46,701 nt of DNA from an uncultured Acidobacteriia bacterium. Its GTDB lineage: Bacteria > Acidobacteriota > Terriglobia > Bryobacterales > Bryobacteraceae. The stretch spans positions 1 to 46,701 of the forward strand of contig CAIRSA010000394.1 of assembly GCA_903881085.1 (NCBI GenBank), written 5' to 3'. Position numbers and translations under genes: made by a program. The notes below the pieces were generated by a model. That model ran no database searches and was not told the origin of the DNA. It worked only from the letters and a program-made list of their open reading frames with translations. How positions within the stretch are numbered: the first letter of the stretch is position 1; every line of letters starts with the position of its first letter. Below, in pieces: positions 32,657-40,016 of this stretch.

Positions 32657-33592
32657 TTGGATTTCATTGGATTGATAGTTGCGTACGGTTACTGGATTGT
32701 TTTGGGCGTGGCGTTTGTGGACCAGTTTGGGACGCCGGTGCCGGCGATTGCGATTTTGCTGGCGGCAGGGGCGTTGGCGGGTCAGGGGCGGATCGGGTTG
32801 GCGGGCGTGCTGGCGGCTGCCTGGTTTGGCACTGTGGTTGGCGACTACGTTTTGTATTTGGGCGGGCGATGGCGCGGCGGGCCGGTGATGCGCGGGCTTT
32901 GCTCGTTTTCCTTGGCTCCGGATACTTGCGTGCGGAAGACGGAGTCGTCGTTTCAGCGTTTGGGCTGGAAGGCGCTGGTGGTAGCGAAGTTCGTGCCGGG
33001 GTTGGCGCTGTTTGCGGCTCCGGTGGCTGGGGCGTTGCGGATGCCGGTGGGGTCGTTTCTGATTTTCGATAGCCTGGGGTCGGCCTTATACAATGTGGTG
33101 GTGATTGGGCTGGGGTTTGTGCTGCACGATCAGTTGGATCGCGTGGTGGCGGGGTTCAGCGCGCTGGGGAGTTGGGCTATTCCGGTGGTGGTGGGGGCGA
33201 TTGGGGCCTATATTGCGTGGCGGATTGTGGAGAAGCGGCGGGTGGTGAATTCGCTGCGGATGCGGCGGCTGACGCCGGAAGCTTTGCGTGACAAGATGGC
33301 GTCGGGTGAGGCGGTGCGGATTGTGGATTTGCGGACTTCGATTGCTTTTGAGGTGACTCGGGAGATGCTGCCGGGGGCGATTCGGGTGGATCCGGGGGAG
33401 TTGGATGAGCGGCATGTGGATATTCCACGGGATTGTGATGTAGTGCTTTACTGTACGTGCCCGAATGAGGTGACGAGTGCTCGTGTGGCGCTGGCGTTGA
33501 AGAAGAAGGGGGTTGAGCGGGTGTTTCCTTTGGACGGTGGGATTGAGGCTTGGGTGGAGCGGGGGTATCCGGTGGAGGTGCGGGGGAGTTGA
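32657..33592 (+). CDS. DedA-family membrane protein fused to a rhodanese domain
   Basis: 311 residues. I start at TTG 32657 because AAGGAG lies five bases before it; GTG 32621 in the same frame has no such site. Residues 1-190 are DedA/SNARE-associated (VTT fold): 'FVDQFGTPVPAIAILLAAGA', 'GTVVGDYVLYLGGR' and 'VAKFVPGLALFAAPVAGALR', with the amphipathic re-entrant loops of this family, members of which flip or scramble lipids. The C-terminal ~100 residues are a rhodanese: 'VRIVDLRTSIAFEV' and the active-site loop 'YCTCPNEVTSARVA' with C266 and C268. Rhodaneses carry sulfur or sense redox/arsenate. The fusion occurs elsewhere in bacteria; its role is unknown. No further gene on this strand is coupled. 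Confidence 0.88.
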   Translation: MDFIGLIVAYGYWIVLGVAFVDQFGTPVPAIAILLAAGALAGQGRIGLAGVLAAAWFGTVVGDYVLYLGGRWRGGPVMRGLCSFSLAPDTCVRKTESSFQRLGWKALVVAKFVPGLALFAAPVAGALRMPVGSFLIFDSLGSALYNVVVIGLGFVLHDQLDRVVAGFSALGSWAIPVVVGAIGAYIAWRIVEKRRVVNSLRMRRLTPEALRDKMASGEAVRIVDLRTSIAFEVTREMLPGAIRVDPGELDERHVDIPRDCDVVLYCTCPNEVTSARVALALKKKGVERVFPLDGGIEAWVERGYPVEVRGS

Positions 33593-33691
33593 TTGGTTGG
33601 GGCTCAAGAAAAATGGATTTTGGACGATAAGGAGATTATGCGGCTATTTTGGGTGGAGGCCGTAATGGTTTACAATGCAATTGAGGTAACG

Positions 33692-33868
33692 ATGTCCAAG
33701 ATTATTGGAACAGCTAAGGCGCGTTATGTAGTCCCTGAACCTACACCGTCCTATGACGATGAGGTGATTGACTGGGACTGCTCATTCGACGATCCTCCGG
33801 CGCCGAAGGCCTCGGGGCGCATTGAGGTTTTGTTGCGCCGGGTGGAGATCGAACCTTCTCTGGCTTAG
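33692..33868 (+). CDS. Small acidic protein, first gene of an unrecognised pair
   Basis: 58 residues; ATG 33692 preceded by GAGG at five bases (longer starts at 33593 and 33665 lack one). The sequence has 'ARYVVPEPTPSYDDEVIDWD' and 'FDDPPAPKASGRIEVLLRR': Pro- and Asp-rich, probably flexible, with a short beta end. No known domain. It ends 20 bases before the 178-residue gene, so both form an operon. Size, acidity and order would fit an antitoxin, but there is no motif to prove this. Confidence 0.55.
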   Translation: MSKIIGTAKARYVVPEPTPSYDDEVIDWDCSFDDPPAPKASGRIEVLLRRVEIEPSLA

Positions 33869-33888
33869 AAATCGTATAAGCTTGGGGC

Positions 33889-34425
33889 ATGGGAATTGAG
33901 CTTGCGAAGTATCCGTGGTACGGAATCACGAGTGGTCTGGACATAGAGCAGGGCGATATATTCGATGGGTGCTCTCTCTTTGAGCCGGAGTCAACGGAAC
34001 TGGATAGTCCTGCCGGTCGAAGTTACTTTCATTGGCTGACGCGGGACGTGATCGTGATGACGCAGAGTTGCGATCTGGTTCCTGGGCGCGTGAAGGTCGA
34101 TCACGTGCTGTTGTGCGTTGTTTGGAAGCTTTCGGACTTTCCGAAGACTCACACGCTGGGGACACTACGAGGGTTGGAAGATGCCCGGCGCGGTAATCTT
34201 CCTGGATTCCACATGTTGGCTGAGAGCTCAGAAGCAGGCTTTACTCAGGAAGGCCGAATTGTTGATTTCCGCAAGATCTATACGCTGCCCGTAAAGTATC
34301 TACAGGCGCGGGGGAACAAGCTTCACCTGCGGTTGCTGCCACCTTATCGAGAACATCTGTCGCAGGGATTTGCGCGGTTCTTTATGCGGGTGGGTTTGCC
34401 GATGGACATTCCGCCGTTTCGATGA
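33889..34425 (+). CDS. Unrecognised 178-residue protein with a 'TQSCDL' motif
   Basis: Soluble, no signal peptide. 'GLDIEQGDIFDGCSLFEPES' at the front and 'DVIVMTQSCDLVPGRVKVDH' then 'VLLCVVWKL' in the middle are the most distinctive tracts; 'SQSCDL/TQTCDI'-type motifs occur in scattered bacterial and phage proteins of unknown role. The C-terminal half is basic ('YLQARGNKLHLRLLPPYREH'). A Cys-Asp pair in a beta-strand turn could be catalytic or bind metal. It is the second gene of a pair and is intact, unlike the three known toxin modules in the window. The next gene is convergent and starts 11 bases after its stop. Confidence 0.55.
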   Translation: MGIELAKYPWYGITSGLDIEQGDIFDGCSLFEPESTELDSPAGRSYFHWLTRDVIVMTQSCDLVPGRVKVDHVLLCVVWKLSDFPKTHTLGTLRGLEDARRGNLPGFHMLAESSEAGFTQEGRIVDFRKIYTLPVKYLQARGNKLHLRLLPPYREHLSQGFARFFMRVGLPMDIPPFR

Positions 34426-34436
34426 GATGCGGGTTT

Positions 34437-35768
34437 CTAAACCTCTTCGGGGATGCGGTATTGTTTGCGGTAGGCAGGCTTTAATAGCGCGTTGGCGGCG
34501 GGGTCTTTGAAGCGTTCTGTTGTGCCGTCGAATTCCAGGTGGCGTTTGCCTACGCGGTACGACGTGTTGCCTAAGTGCACCAGGCTGGCGCTGTAGTGGG
34601 TGATGGCGATATCGGCATTCGGGGATTTGCGCGAGCGGATGCAATCGACGAAGTTGGGCTGGTGCCACTTATCGGGGAAGTAGCCTTTGTCCTGGTCGAC
34701 GATTTTGCCGTCGGTTTCGAAGACCTGCCAGCCGCAGCCGTGGCGGCCTAGGAACATCAGGCGTTCGGAGCCGTAGATTTCGATGCGGCAGGAGCTTTGG
34801 GGCCAGTAGGGCCACTTGGTGCCGGTGCGCACTTCGTTGGGGAACTTCTTCATGTACGGCTGATTGGTTCCGCATTCGCAGGTCATGACGTAGTCGCCGT
34901 AATCGTAAGTGATCACTTGCATGTCGGGCGTTTCGCGGTTGTCGTTGTAGGCGTAACGGCCGCCGGTGCAATAGACGGACTTGGGGTGGGGCGGATCGCC
35001 GAGGGCCATGCGGGCGAGGTCGAGTTGATGGCTGGCATCGTCTGAGAGTTCGCCGCCGCCGTAGTCCCAATACTTGCCCCAGGAGCGTTGCAGGCGGGTT
35101 TGTGAGAAGGGGCGCTCGGGCGCGGGGCCCTGGAAAAGATCCCAATCGACGCCGGGTGGGACGGGGCCGGTGGGCTCCTCTTTGAACGCGCCGCCACCGG
35201 GGAGAAGATTGTAAACCTTGACTAGACGGATCTTGCCGAGCTTGCCGGACTTGATGTAATCGCGGGCCGTGGCGGCGTAAGGGCCGCTGCGGTTTTCGTA
35301 GCCGACCTGCACGACGCGCTTGTATTTGGCGGCGGCCTCGATGAGCTTGCGGCCTTCCCAGATGGAGATGGTGGGGCACTTTTCGACGTAGACGTCCTTG
35401 CCTGCCTGGCACGCCCACACGGTTGAGAGGGCGTGCCAGTGTTCGGGCGTTGCGACCACGACGCCATCGACGTCTTTGTCGTCGAAGACGCGGCGCATGT
35501 CGACGACGCGTTGCGGCTTGAGGCCGCGGATCTCTTCGAGCTTCTTGATGATGGCCGCGCCCTTCTGATCGTTTACTTCGCAGACGTATTTGAATTCGGC
35601 GTTTTCCACCTGGGCGAGGTTGGTGGCGAGCGTGGTGCCGCGGCCGCCCGCGCCGATGAGGGCGAGGACCACTTTGCTGTTGGCTGGACGTGGCTGGGCG
35701 GATTGCGCGGCGAGGGCGGCGGGCATGCCTGCCATGGTGACGAAACTTCTGCGGGTGACTTGTTCCAT
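34437..35768 (-). CDS. Tat-exported Gfo/Idh/MocA oxidoreductase with an altered EKP motif
   Basis: 443 residues from ATG 35768, GGAG five bases upstream; the ATG shares its A with the previous gene's TAA (TAATG). Tat signal 'TRRSFVTMAGMPAALAAQ'. Rossmann start 'VVLALIGAGGRGTTLATNLA'; 'VVATPEHWHALSTVWACQAG'; 'GGGELSDDASHQLDLARMAL' holds the catalytic Asp/His. Where the family has E-K-P this protein has E-K-C ('DVYVEKCPTISIW'). The Lys that binds cofactor and substrate is kept, but the next residue, usually fixed, is changed. Another oddity is a Cys-rich stretch in the middle. It may handle a different sugar or have lost redox activity. Co-transcribed with the gene upstream. Confidence 0.92.
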   Translation of the reverse strand: MEQVTRRSFVTMAGMPAALAAQSAQPRPANSKVVLALIGAGGRGTTLATNLAQVENAEFKYVCEVNDQKGAAIIKKLEEIRGLKPQRVVDMRRVFDDKDVDGVVVATPEHWHALSTVWACQAGKDVYVEKCPTISIWEGRKLIEAAAKYKRVVQVGYENRSGPYAATARDYIKSGKLGKIRLVKVYNLLPGGGAFKEEPTGPVPPGVDWDLFQGPAPERPFSQTRLQRSWGKYWDYGGGELSDDASHQLDLARMALGDPPHPKSVYCTGGRYAYNDNRETPDMQVITYDYGDYVMTCECGTNQPYMKKFPNEVRTGTKWPYWPQSSCRIEIYGSERLMFLGRHGCGWQVFETDGKIVDQDKGYFPDKWHQPNFVDCIRSRKSPNADIAITHYSASLVHLGNTSYRVGKRHLEFDGTTERFKDPAANALLKPAYRKQYRIPEEV

Positions 35769-36967
35769 TACATCTCCACTTTGTTTGTTTGGGCGTTCCA
35801 CTTCATGCGTCGGCCCTGTTTGAGCGAGAGATTCGCCATTTGGGTGACGACTACAGCTTGAAACGCGACGCGCATGGGGGCGGTTGGAGGCTTGCGGGTA
35901 CGGACGCATTCGAGGAAATTTTGCACGTGAAGGTCTGTGGCCCAGCCGAAGCCTTTTTCAGATTTGCGGGTGAGTGCGACGACCTCTTCGGCGCCTTGCT
36001 TGTAGACGCGGAAGTCTTCGCGGCCAATATCCATGCGGGCGCGGTCGCCATCGAGGTGATTCATCTGGTCGTTCTTCAGCTGGTATTTCATGGCCGCGTA
36101 GTTGATGCTGAAGACGGCGATGAAGTCTTCGGGATATTCGGCTGTTGCGACTACGATCTCCGGCGAATCGACTCCGTTGATGTGCGGCTTGCCGGCGGCG
36201 GCAGTGACGGCGATGGGGTAGCTGGCGTTCATCAGCAGGTGAATGCCATCGAAGACGTGCGCGCCCTGATCGGTGACGATGCCGCCGGCGTAGTCGGACA
36301 TGCTGCGCCAGTTGCGGAAGATGAACGGGTCAAGCGGAATGCGCTTTTTGATGGGGCCTTGCCACTGTTCCCAATCGAGTGGGCCGTCGAGTTTGGCGGC
36401 GCGCTTGCCTCCGTCGCCGACGCTGTTGTTGAGCCACCAGGAGCGGACCATGCGGACCTTGCCGAGCGTGCCTTTGGCGACTTCCTTGGCGCCATCGAGA
36501 TAGACGTCGTAACTGCGGCGCTGCATGCCGACCTGGACGATTTGTTTGGTGCGCTTTTCGGCTTCGACCAGTTTGGCGCCTTCTTCGGGCGTGTGGCATA
36601 GTGGCTTTTCGACGTAGACGTCTTTGCCGGCGGCGAGGGCGTCCAAAACCATTTGCGCGTGCCAATGTTCGGGCGTGGCGATGAGAACGGCGTGGATATT
36701 CTTGTCGGCGAGGAGCTCCTTGTAGTTGCGGTAGAGCTTGGGGGCGGAGCCTTGTTCCTTCGAGGCGTTGGAGGCGGCGCGCTCGAGGTTGGGCTCATAG
36801 ACGTCGCAGATGGCGCCGACTTTGAGGGCCTTGTCTTTCTGGAAGACGCTCATGACGAAGGTGCCGCGGCTGCCGCTGCCGATGACGCCAAGGTTGAGCT
36901 GGTCTGAGGGGGCGGCGTTGACGGATGCCATCGCGCTGCCGGCTAGTAGGAATGTTCTGCGGTTCAT
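35768..36967 (-). CDS. Tat-exported Gfo/Idh/MocA oxidoreductase
   Basis: 399 residues, first gene of a translationally coupled pair. Signal 'MNRRTFLLAGSAMASVNAAP' is Tat-like (RR, S/T) and short. 'LNLGVIGSGSRGTFVMSVF' is the NAD(P) loop, 'AVLIATPEHWHAQMVLDALA' and 'GKDVYVEKPLCHTPEEG' give the intact EKP, and 'GGIVTDQGAHVFDGIHLLMN' the Asp/His pair. The C-terminus 'LSLKQGRRMKWNAQTNKVEM' is typical of the group. Likely oxidises a sugar in the periplasm or on the outside; substrate unknown. Two paralogues in tandem usually handle successive or related sugars. 63 bases separate it from the divergent TPR gene, so the promoter lies there. Confidence 0.94.
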   Translation of the reverse strand: MNRRTFLLAGSAMASVNAAPSDQLNLGVIGSGSRGTFVMSVFQKDKALKVGAICDVYEPNLERAASNASKEQGSAPKLYRNYKELLADKNIHAVLIATPEHWHAQMVLDALAAGKDVYVEKPLCHTPEEGAKLVEAEKRTKQIVQVGMQRRSYDVYLDGAKEVAKGTLGKVRMVRSWWLNNSVGDGGKRAAKLDGPLDWEQWQGPIKKRIPLDPFIFRNWRSMSDYAGGIVTDQGAHVFDGIHLLMNASYPIAVTAAAGKPHINGVDSPEIVVATAEYPEDFIAVFSINYAAMKYQLKNDQMNHLDGDRARMDIGREDFRVYKQGAEEVVALTRKSEKGFGWATDLHVQNFLECVRTRKPPTAPMRVAFQAVVVTQMANLSLKQGRRMKWNAQTNKVEM

Positions 36968-37030
36968 ATTCGTGTTCCGATTGGCCTTGTTAGGATAATC
37001 ACGTTAGTCCTCAACGATTATAGTAACTGT

Positions 37031-38101
37031 ATGTGGACTGCAATTCTATTCCTTTTATTTCCGCTGGCGCTAGCGGGCCAGGACGAGGTGGAGGAGTGGA
37101 TCAAGAAAGGCAAGTCGGATTATTCGAAGGGCTCGTATGCGGCGGCGCAGGCGGGCTTCGTGGTGGCGTGGAAGGCGGCGGAGATGCTGCCGGGCAACGA
37201 TCCGAAGCGGTATGAGGTGCTGAAGCTGCAGGCGGCGGCCGCGGCGGCGTTGGGACAGTATGCGGAGTCGGAGGCGTTTTTGCAGCTGGCTATCAATTGG
37301 CGTGAGGTTTCGCTAAGTAGAGAAGATGCGGGGATTGCCGCGGACCTGACGGAGATTGCGATGTTGTGCCGGGCGCAGAAGGATCTGGATCGCGGGCTGG
37401 CGGTGATGCAGCGAGTGGCTTCGATGCATTCGCGCGCGGCCACAGACCAGTTGTTGCTGGCCGATGACTATAGCAGGATTGCACAGTTTCATCAGGACCT
37501 TGCCAAGACGGAGGATGCGGTGGCGTCGCTGGCGGCGGCGCTTGAGATTCGCGAGAAGATTCTGGGGATGGATCATCCGGCGCTGCTGGGTGAGTTGGAC
37601 CGGTTGGCGGCGGGGTATGTAAAGTTGACGGAGTATGAGAAGTCCGTGCCGGTGTATTTGCGGTCGCTGGTGATTCGCGAGCGGATTCTGGGTAAGGACA
37701 GTGCGGACTTGATTCCCAATGTCGATGGGCTGGCGTATGCTTACTTTGGGTTGAAGCAATACCGGTTGGCTGAGCCGGTGTATCAGCGATTGTTGGATTT
37801 GTGGTTGGCGACGTTTGGCGATGAGCATCCGATGGTGGCTTTGACGCTGGATAAGCTGGCGGTGTTTTACCGGGATCAGCGGAAGTTTGCGGCGGCTGAG
37901 GATGCCACGGAGCGGGCGCTGATTGTGCGGGAGAGGTTTTTGGCGGGGGCGTTGATGAGAGAGGGGGATGCGTTGGTGGCGCTGGGGAAGACGGCGGAGG
38001 CGGGGGTGTTGTTTGAGCGTGCGCTGGCGACGCTGGCGCCTCATGCCGAGGCGCATGGGGAGATGAGGAAGGGGATTGAGAAGCGGGCTGGGGGGAAATA
38101 G
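37031..38101 (+). CDS. Secreted TPR-repeat protein
   Basis: 356 residues. Signal peptide 'TAILFLLFPLALAGQ'. The rest is helical with about seven tetratricopeptide repeats of the kinesin-light-chain kind: 'AAAAALGQYAESEAFLQLAI', 'AVASLAAALEIREKILGMDH' then 'PALLGELDRLA', and 'LAEPVYQRLLDLWLATFGDE'. Such repeats form a right-handed scaffold for protein contacts; no catalytic domain is present. Codons end mainly in G, as in all genes of 26-38 kb. It is not in an obvious operon. Confidence 0.88.
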   Translation: MWTAILFLLFPLALAGQDEVEEWIKKGKSDYSKGSYAAAQAGFVVAWKAAEMLPGNDPKRYEVLKLQAAAAAALGQYAESEAFLQLAINWREVSLSREDAGIAADLTEIAMLCRAQKDLDRGLAVMQRVASMHSRAATDQLLLADDYSRIAQFHQDLAKTEDAVASLAAALEIREKILGMDHPALLGELDRLAAGYVKLTEYEKSVPVYLRSLVIRERILGKDSADLIPNVDGLAYAYFGLKQYRLAEPVYQRLLDLWLATFGDEHPMVALTLDKLAVFYRDQRKFAAAEDATERALIVRERFLAGALMREGDALVALGKTAEAGVLFERALATLAPHAEAHGEMRKGIEKRAGGK

Positions 38102-38425
38102 CGAGGGGGGCCATCGATGGACCGCCATCCGTGAAAGTTGTGACTGGGCTGTTCAGAATGGACGCGCTGGTGATATTGCGTCCGAACCTTCGAGGGTGCA
38201 TTTTAGCGAGGCCCCGCAGGAATGCGGATAGAACTTGGAGTGCCCTGTGGACCGCTCCCTCACGGTCGCGGAATGGCATACCACACGCGCGGATTTCTGG
38301 GATTCGTCTGCGTTTTTTAGAATCTATCACTCTAGTTTCACGCACCAATTGAGGGGGGCTCCGCTGGCTGGTGCCCCAACCCTTGGTACAATGAAAGTTC
38401 CAGACATTTTCCAGGGGAGTTCTAC
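38102..38425. other. Intergenic stretch before ispG
   Basis: No gene. Contains the second copy of the 23-bp repeat (38249-38271, inverted relative to 18158). The ispG ribosome site (AGGGGAG) lies about six bases before its ATG. 'TTGGTACAATG' at about 38383 is a possible -10 region (TACAAT), with no convincing -35. Confidence 0.5.
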
Positions 38426-39652
38426 ATGGCAGCAACAGTCCGCCGCAAGTCGGTAGCCGTCAACGTCGGTGGTGTGAAGGTAGGCGGTTCGAATCCGATC
38501 GTCGTTCAATCGATGACCAACACGGATACGGCCGACGTGCCAGGCACCGTCAACCAGACGATGGCGCTGGCCAACGCCGGCTCGGAACTGGTCCGCGTTA
38601 CAGTGAATACGGACGAAGCGGCCCGCGCCGTGCCCAAACTGGTGGAAACCCTCTACAAGTTCGGCGTGCGCGTGCCCATCGTCGGCGACTTCCACTATAA
38701 CGGCCACTTATTGCTGAAGAAATATCCCGATTGCGCCAAGGCTCTTGCCAAGTACCGCATCAATCCCGGCAACGTAAACATCGGCAAGAAGCACGACGAC
38801 AACTTCCGCACGATGATCGAAGCGGCCATTGAATACGACCGCCCGGTGCGCATCGGCGTCAACTGGGGCTCGCTCGATGGCGCGCTGCTCACGCGCATGA
38901 TGGACGAAAATAATCTGCTGGCCGAGCCGCTGGATGCGCGCTCGGTGACGCTGAATGCCATCGTGGTCAGCGCGCTGGAAAGCGCGGCGGCAGCTGAGCG
39001 TCATGGATTAGGCCGCGACAAGATCATCCTCAGCGCTAAAGTCAGTGGCGTGCAGGATCTGATCGATGTCTACCGCATGTTGGCCGCGCGCTGCGACTAC
39101 GCACTGCATCTTGGATTGACCGAAGCCGGACTCGGCGCAAAGGGCATTGTCGCTACCACTGCCGCGTTGGGAGTGCTGCTACAGGAAGGCATCGGCGATA
39201 CCATCCGCGCCTCGCTCACTCCGCTACCGAATGGCGACCGCACGGAAGAGGTGATCGTTTCGCAGCAGATTCTGCAATCGCTCGAACTGCGCAGCTTTAC
39301 GCCGCAGGTGACTGCGTGCCCCGGTTGCGGGCGGACGACGAGCACCTTCTTCCAGGATATGGCCGACCAGATCCAGACCTATCTGCGCAATCAGATGCCG
39401 GTTTGGAAGAAGAGCTATACGGGAGTGGAAGAGATGAAGGTCGCGGTGATGGGCTGCATCGTCAACGGGCCTGGAGAATCGAAGCATTCGAACATCGGGA
39501 TCTCGTTGCCGGGTACGTTTGAAGAGCCGGTTGCGCCGGTTTATATCGATGGCAAGCTTTCCACAACGCTGCGCGGCGATGCCATTGTGGCGGAGTTTAT
39601 TGATCTGCTGAACGGCTACGTGGACCGGACGTATAAGGGCATTCAGAATTAG
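38426..39652 (+). CDS. ispG: (E)-4-hydroxy-3-methylbut-2-enyl-diphosphate synthase
   Basis: 408 residues. It turns MEcPP into HMBPP in the non-mevalonate isoprenoid pathway, using a [4Fe-4S] cluster and ferredoxin or flavodoxin. N-terminal TIM barrel: 'SNPIVVQSMTNTDTADVPGT', 'VPIVGDFHYNGHLLLKKY', 'INPGNVNIGKKHDDNF'. Cluster domain: Cys298 and Cys301 in 'ACPGCGRTTSTF', Cys344 in 'VMGCIVNGPGES', and the conserved Glu after it. All residues present, so it should be active. Length is normal for the bacterial two-domain form. It stands alone; a gene-end hairpin starts four bases after its stop. Confidence 0.97.
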   Translation: MAATVRRKSVAVNVGGVKVGGSNPIVVQSMTNTDTADVPGTVNQTMALANAGSELVRVTVNTDEAARAVPKLVETLYKFGVRVPIVGDFHYNGHLLLKKYPDCAKALAKYRINPGNVNIGKKHDDNFRTMIEAAIEYDRPVRIGVNWGSLDGALLTRMMDENNLLAEPLDARSVTLNAIVVSALESAAAAERHGLGRDKIILSAKVSGVQDLIDVYRMLAARCDYALHLGLTEAGLGAKGIVATTAALGVLLQEGIGDTIRASLTPLPNGDRTEEVIVSQQILQSLELRSFTPQVTACPGCGRTTSTFFQDMADQIQTYLRNQMPVWKKSYTGVEEMKVAVMGCIVNGPGESKHSNIGISLPGTFEEPVAPVYIDGKLSTTLRGDAIVAEFIDLLNGYVDRTYKGIQN

Positions 39653-39655
39653 ATT

Positions 39656-39674
39656 GGCCGAGTGCCACTCGGCC
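39656..39674. repeat. Gene-end hairpin, copy 3
   Basis: 'GGCCGAGTGCCACTCGGCC', the 26503 hairpin with one base pair swapped (G-C to C-G) on both sides. That both partners changed together supports a structure kept by selection or by copying as a palindrome. It begins four bases after ispG and is directly followed by the 231-bp element. Confidence 0.75.
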
Positions 39675-39905
39675 GCAGATTGCCAATCCAATGTCGCTTA
39701 CATTGCGTTGATGAGGCGAGCTTCCGATTTGGTGAGCGATTCATTGGGCATTGCGATGGAGGGCAATTGGGGTCAGACAACCCATTTTCGGCATCCACCT
39801 TCGCTAAAGCTACGGCGGACAAGAAAACGGCCGAAAAAAGGTGTCAGACCCCAAATGCGCCGCGTCGTTCTAATCAATGTAAGCGACATTGGATTGCCAA
39901 TCTGC
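39675..39905. mobile_element. 231-bp non-coding element with perfect 31-bp inverted ends
   Basis: Bases 39675-39705 are the exact reverse complement of 39875-39905 (31 of 31; core 'GCAGATTGCCAATCCAATG'). No gene fits inside. A second, imperfect inverted pair lies within at 39769-39792 and 39830-39852 ('GGGGTCAGACA' with 'TGTCAGACCCC'), and inside that the 'CTTCGCTAAAGCTACGGCGG' box at 39799-39818. So three palindromic units are nested. This is the build of a MITE or REP-type element moved in trans. No target duplication was recognised. The 39906-40016 remainder shows no gene. Confidence 0.8.
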
Positions 39906-40016
39906 CCCACATCGGCGAAAGAATGAAATTGCGGATGTAAATCCGCTAGTAAGTTTTAATGCTCCTTCCGGGAACTTTCCCGGCCGTCCACTGGAATACA
40001 ATACAGCGGACGGCAA

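Noticed and set aside
37293..38435. 380-codon open frame on the minus strand opposite the TPR gene
   Set aside because: Low-complexity Pro/Ser/Arg content, no ribosome site, and it is the mirror of a G-ending-codon gene. The plus-strand TPR protein is clear.
39654..39940. Short plus-strand frames through the 39.7-kb element ('FAKATADK'-like peptide)
   Set aside because: The peptide is the translation of a dispersed non-coding repeat; inverted arms on both sides and no ribosome site.
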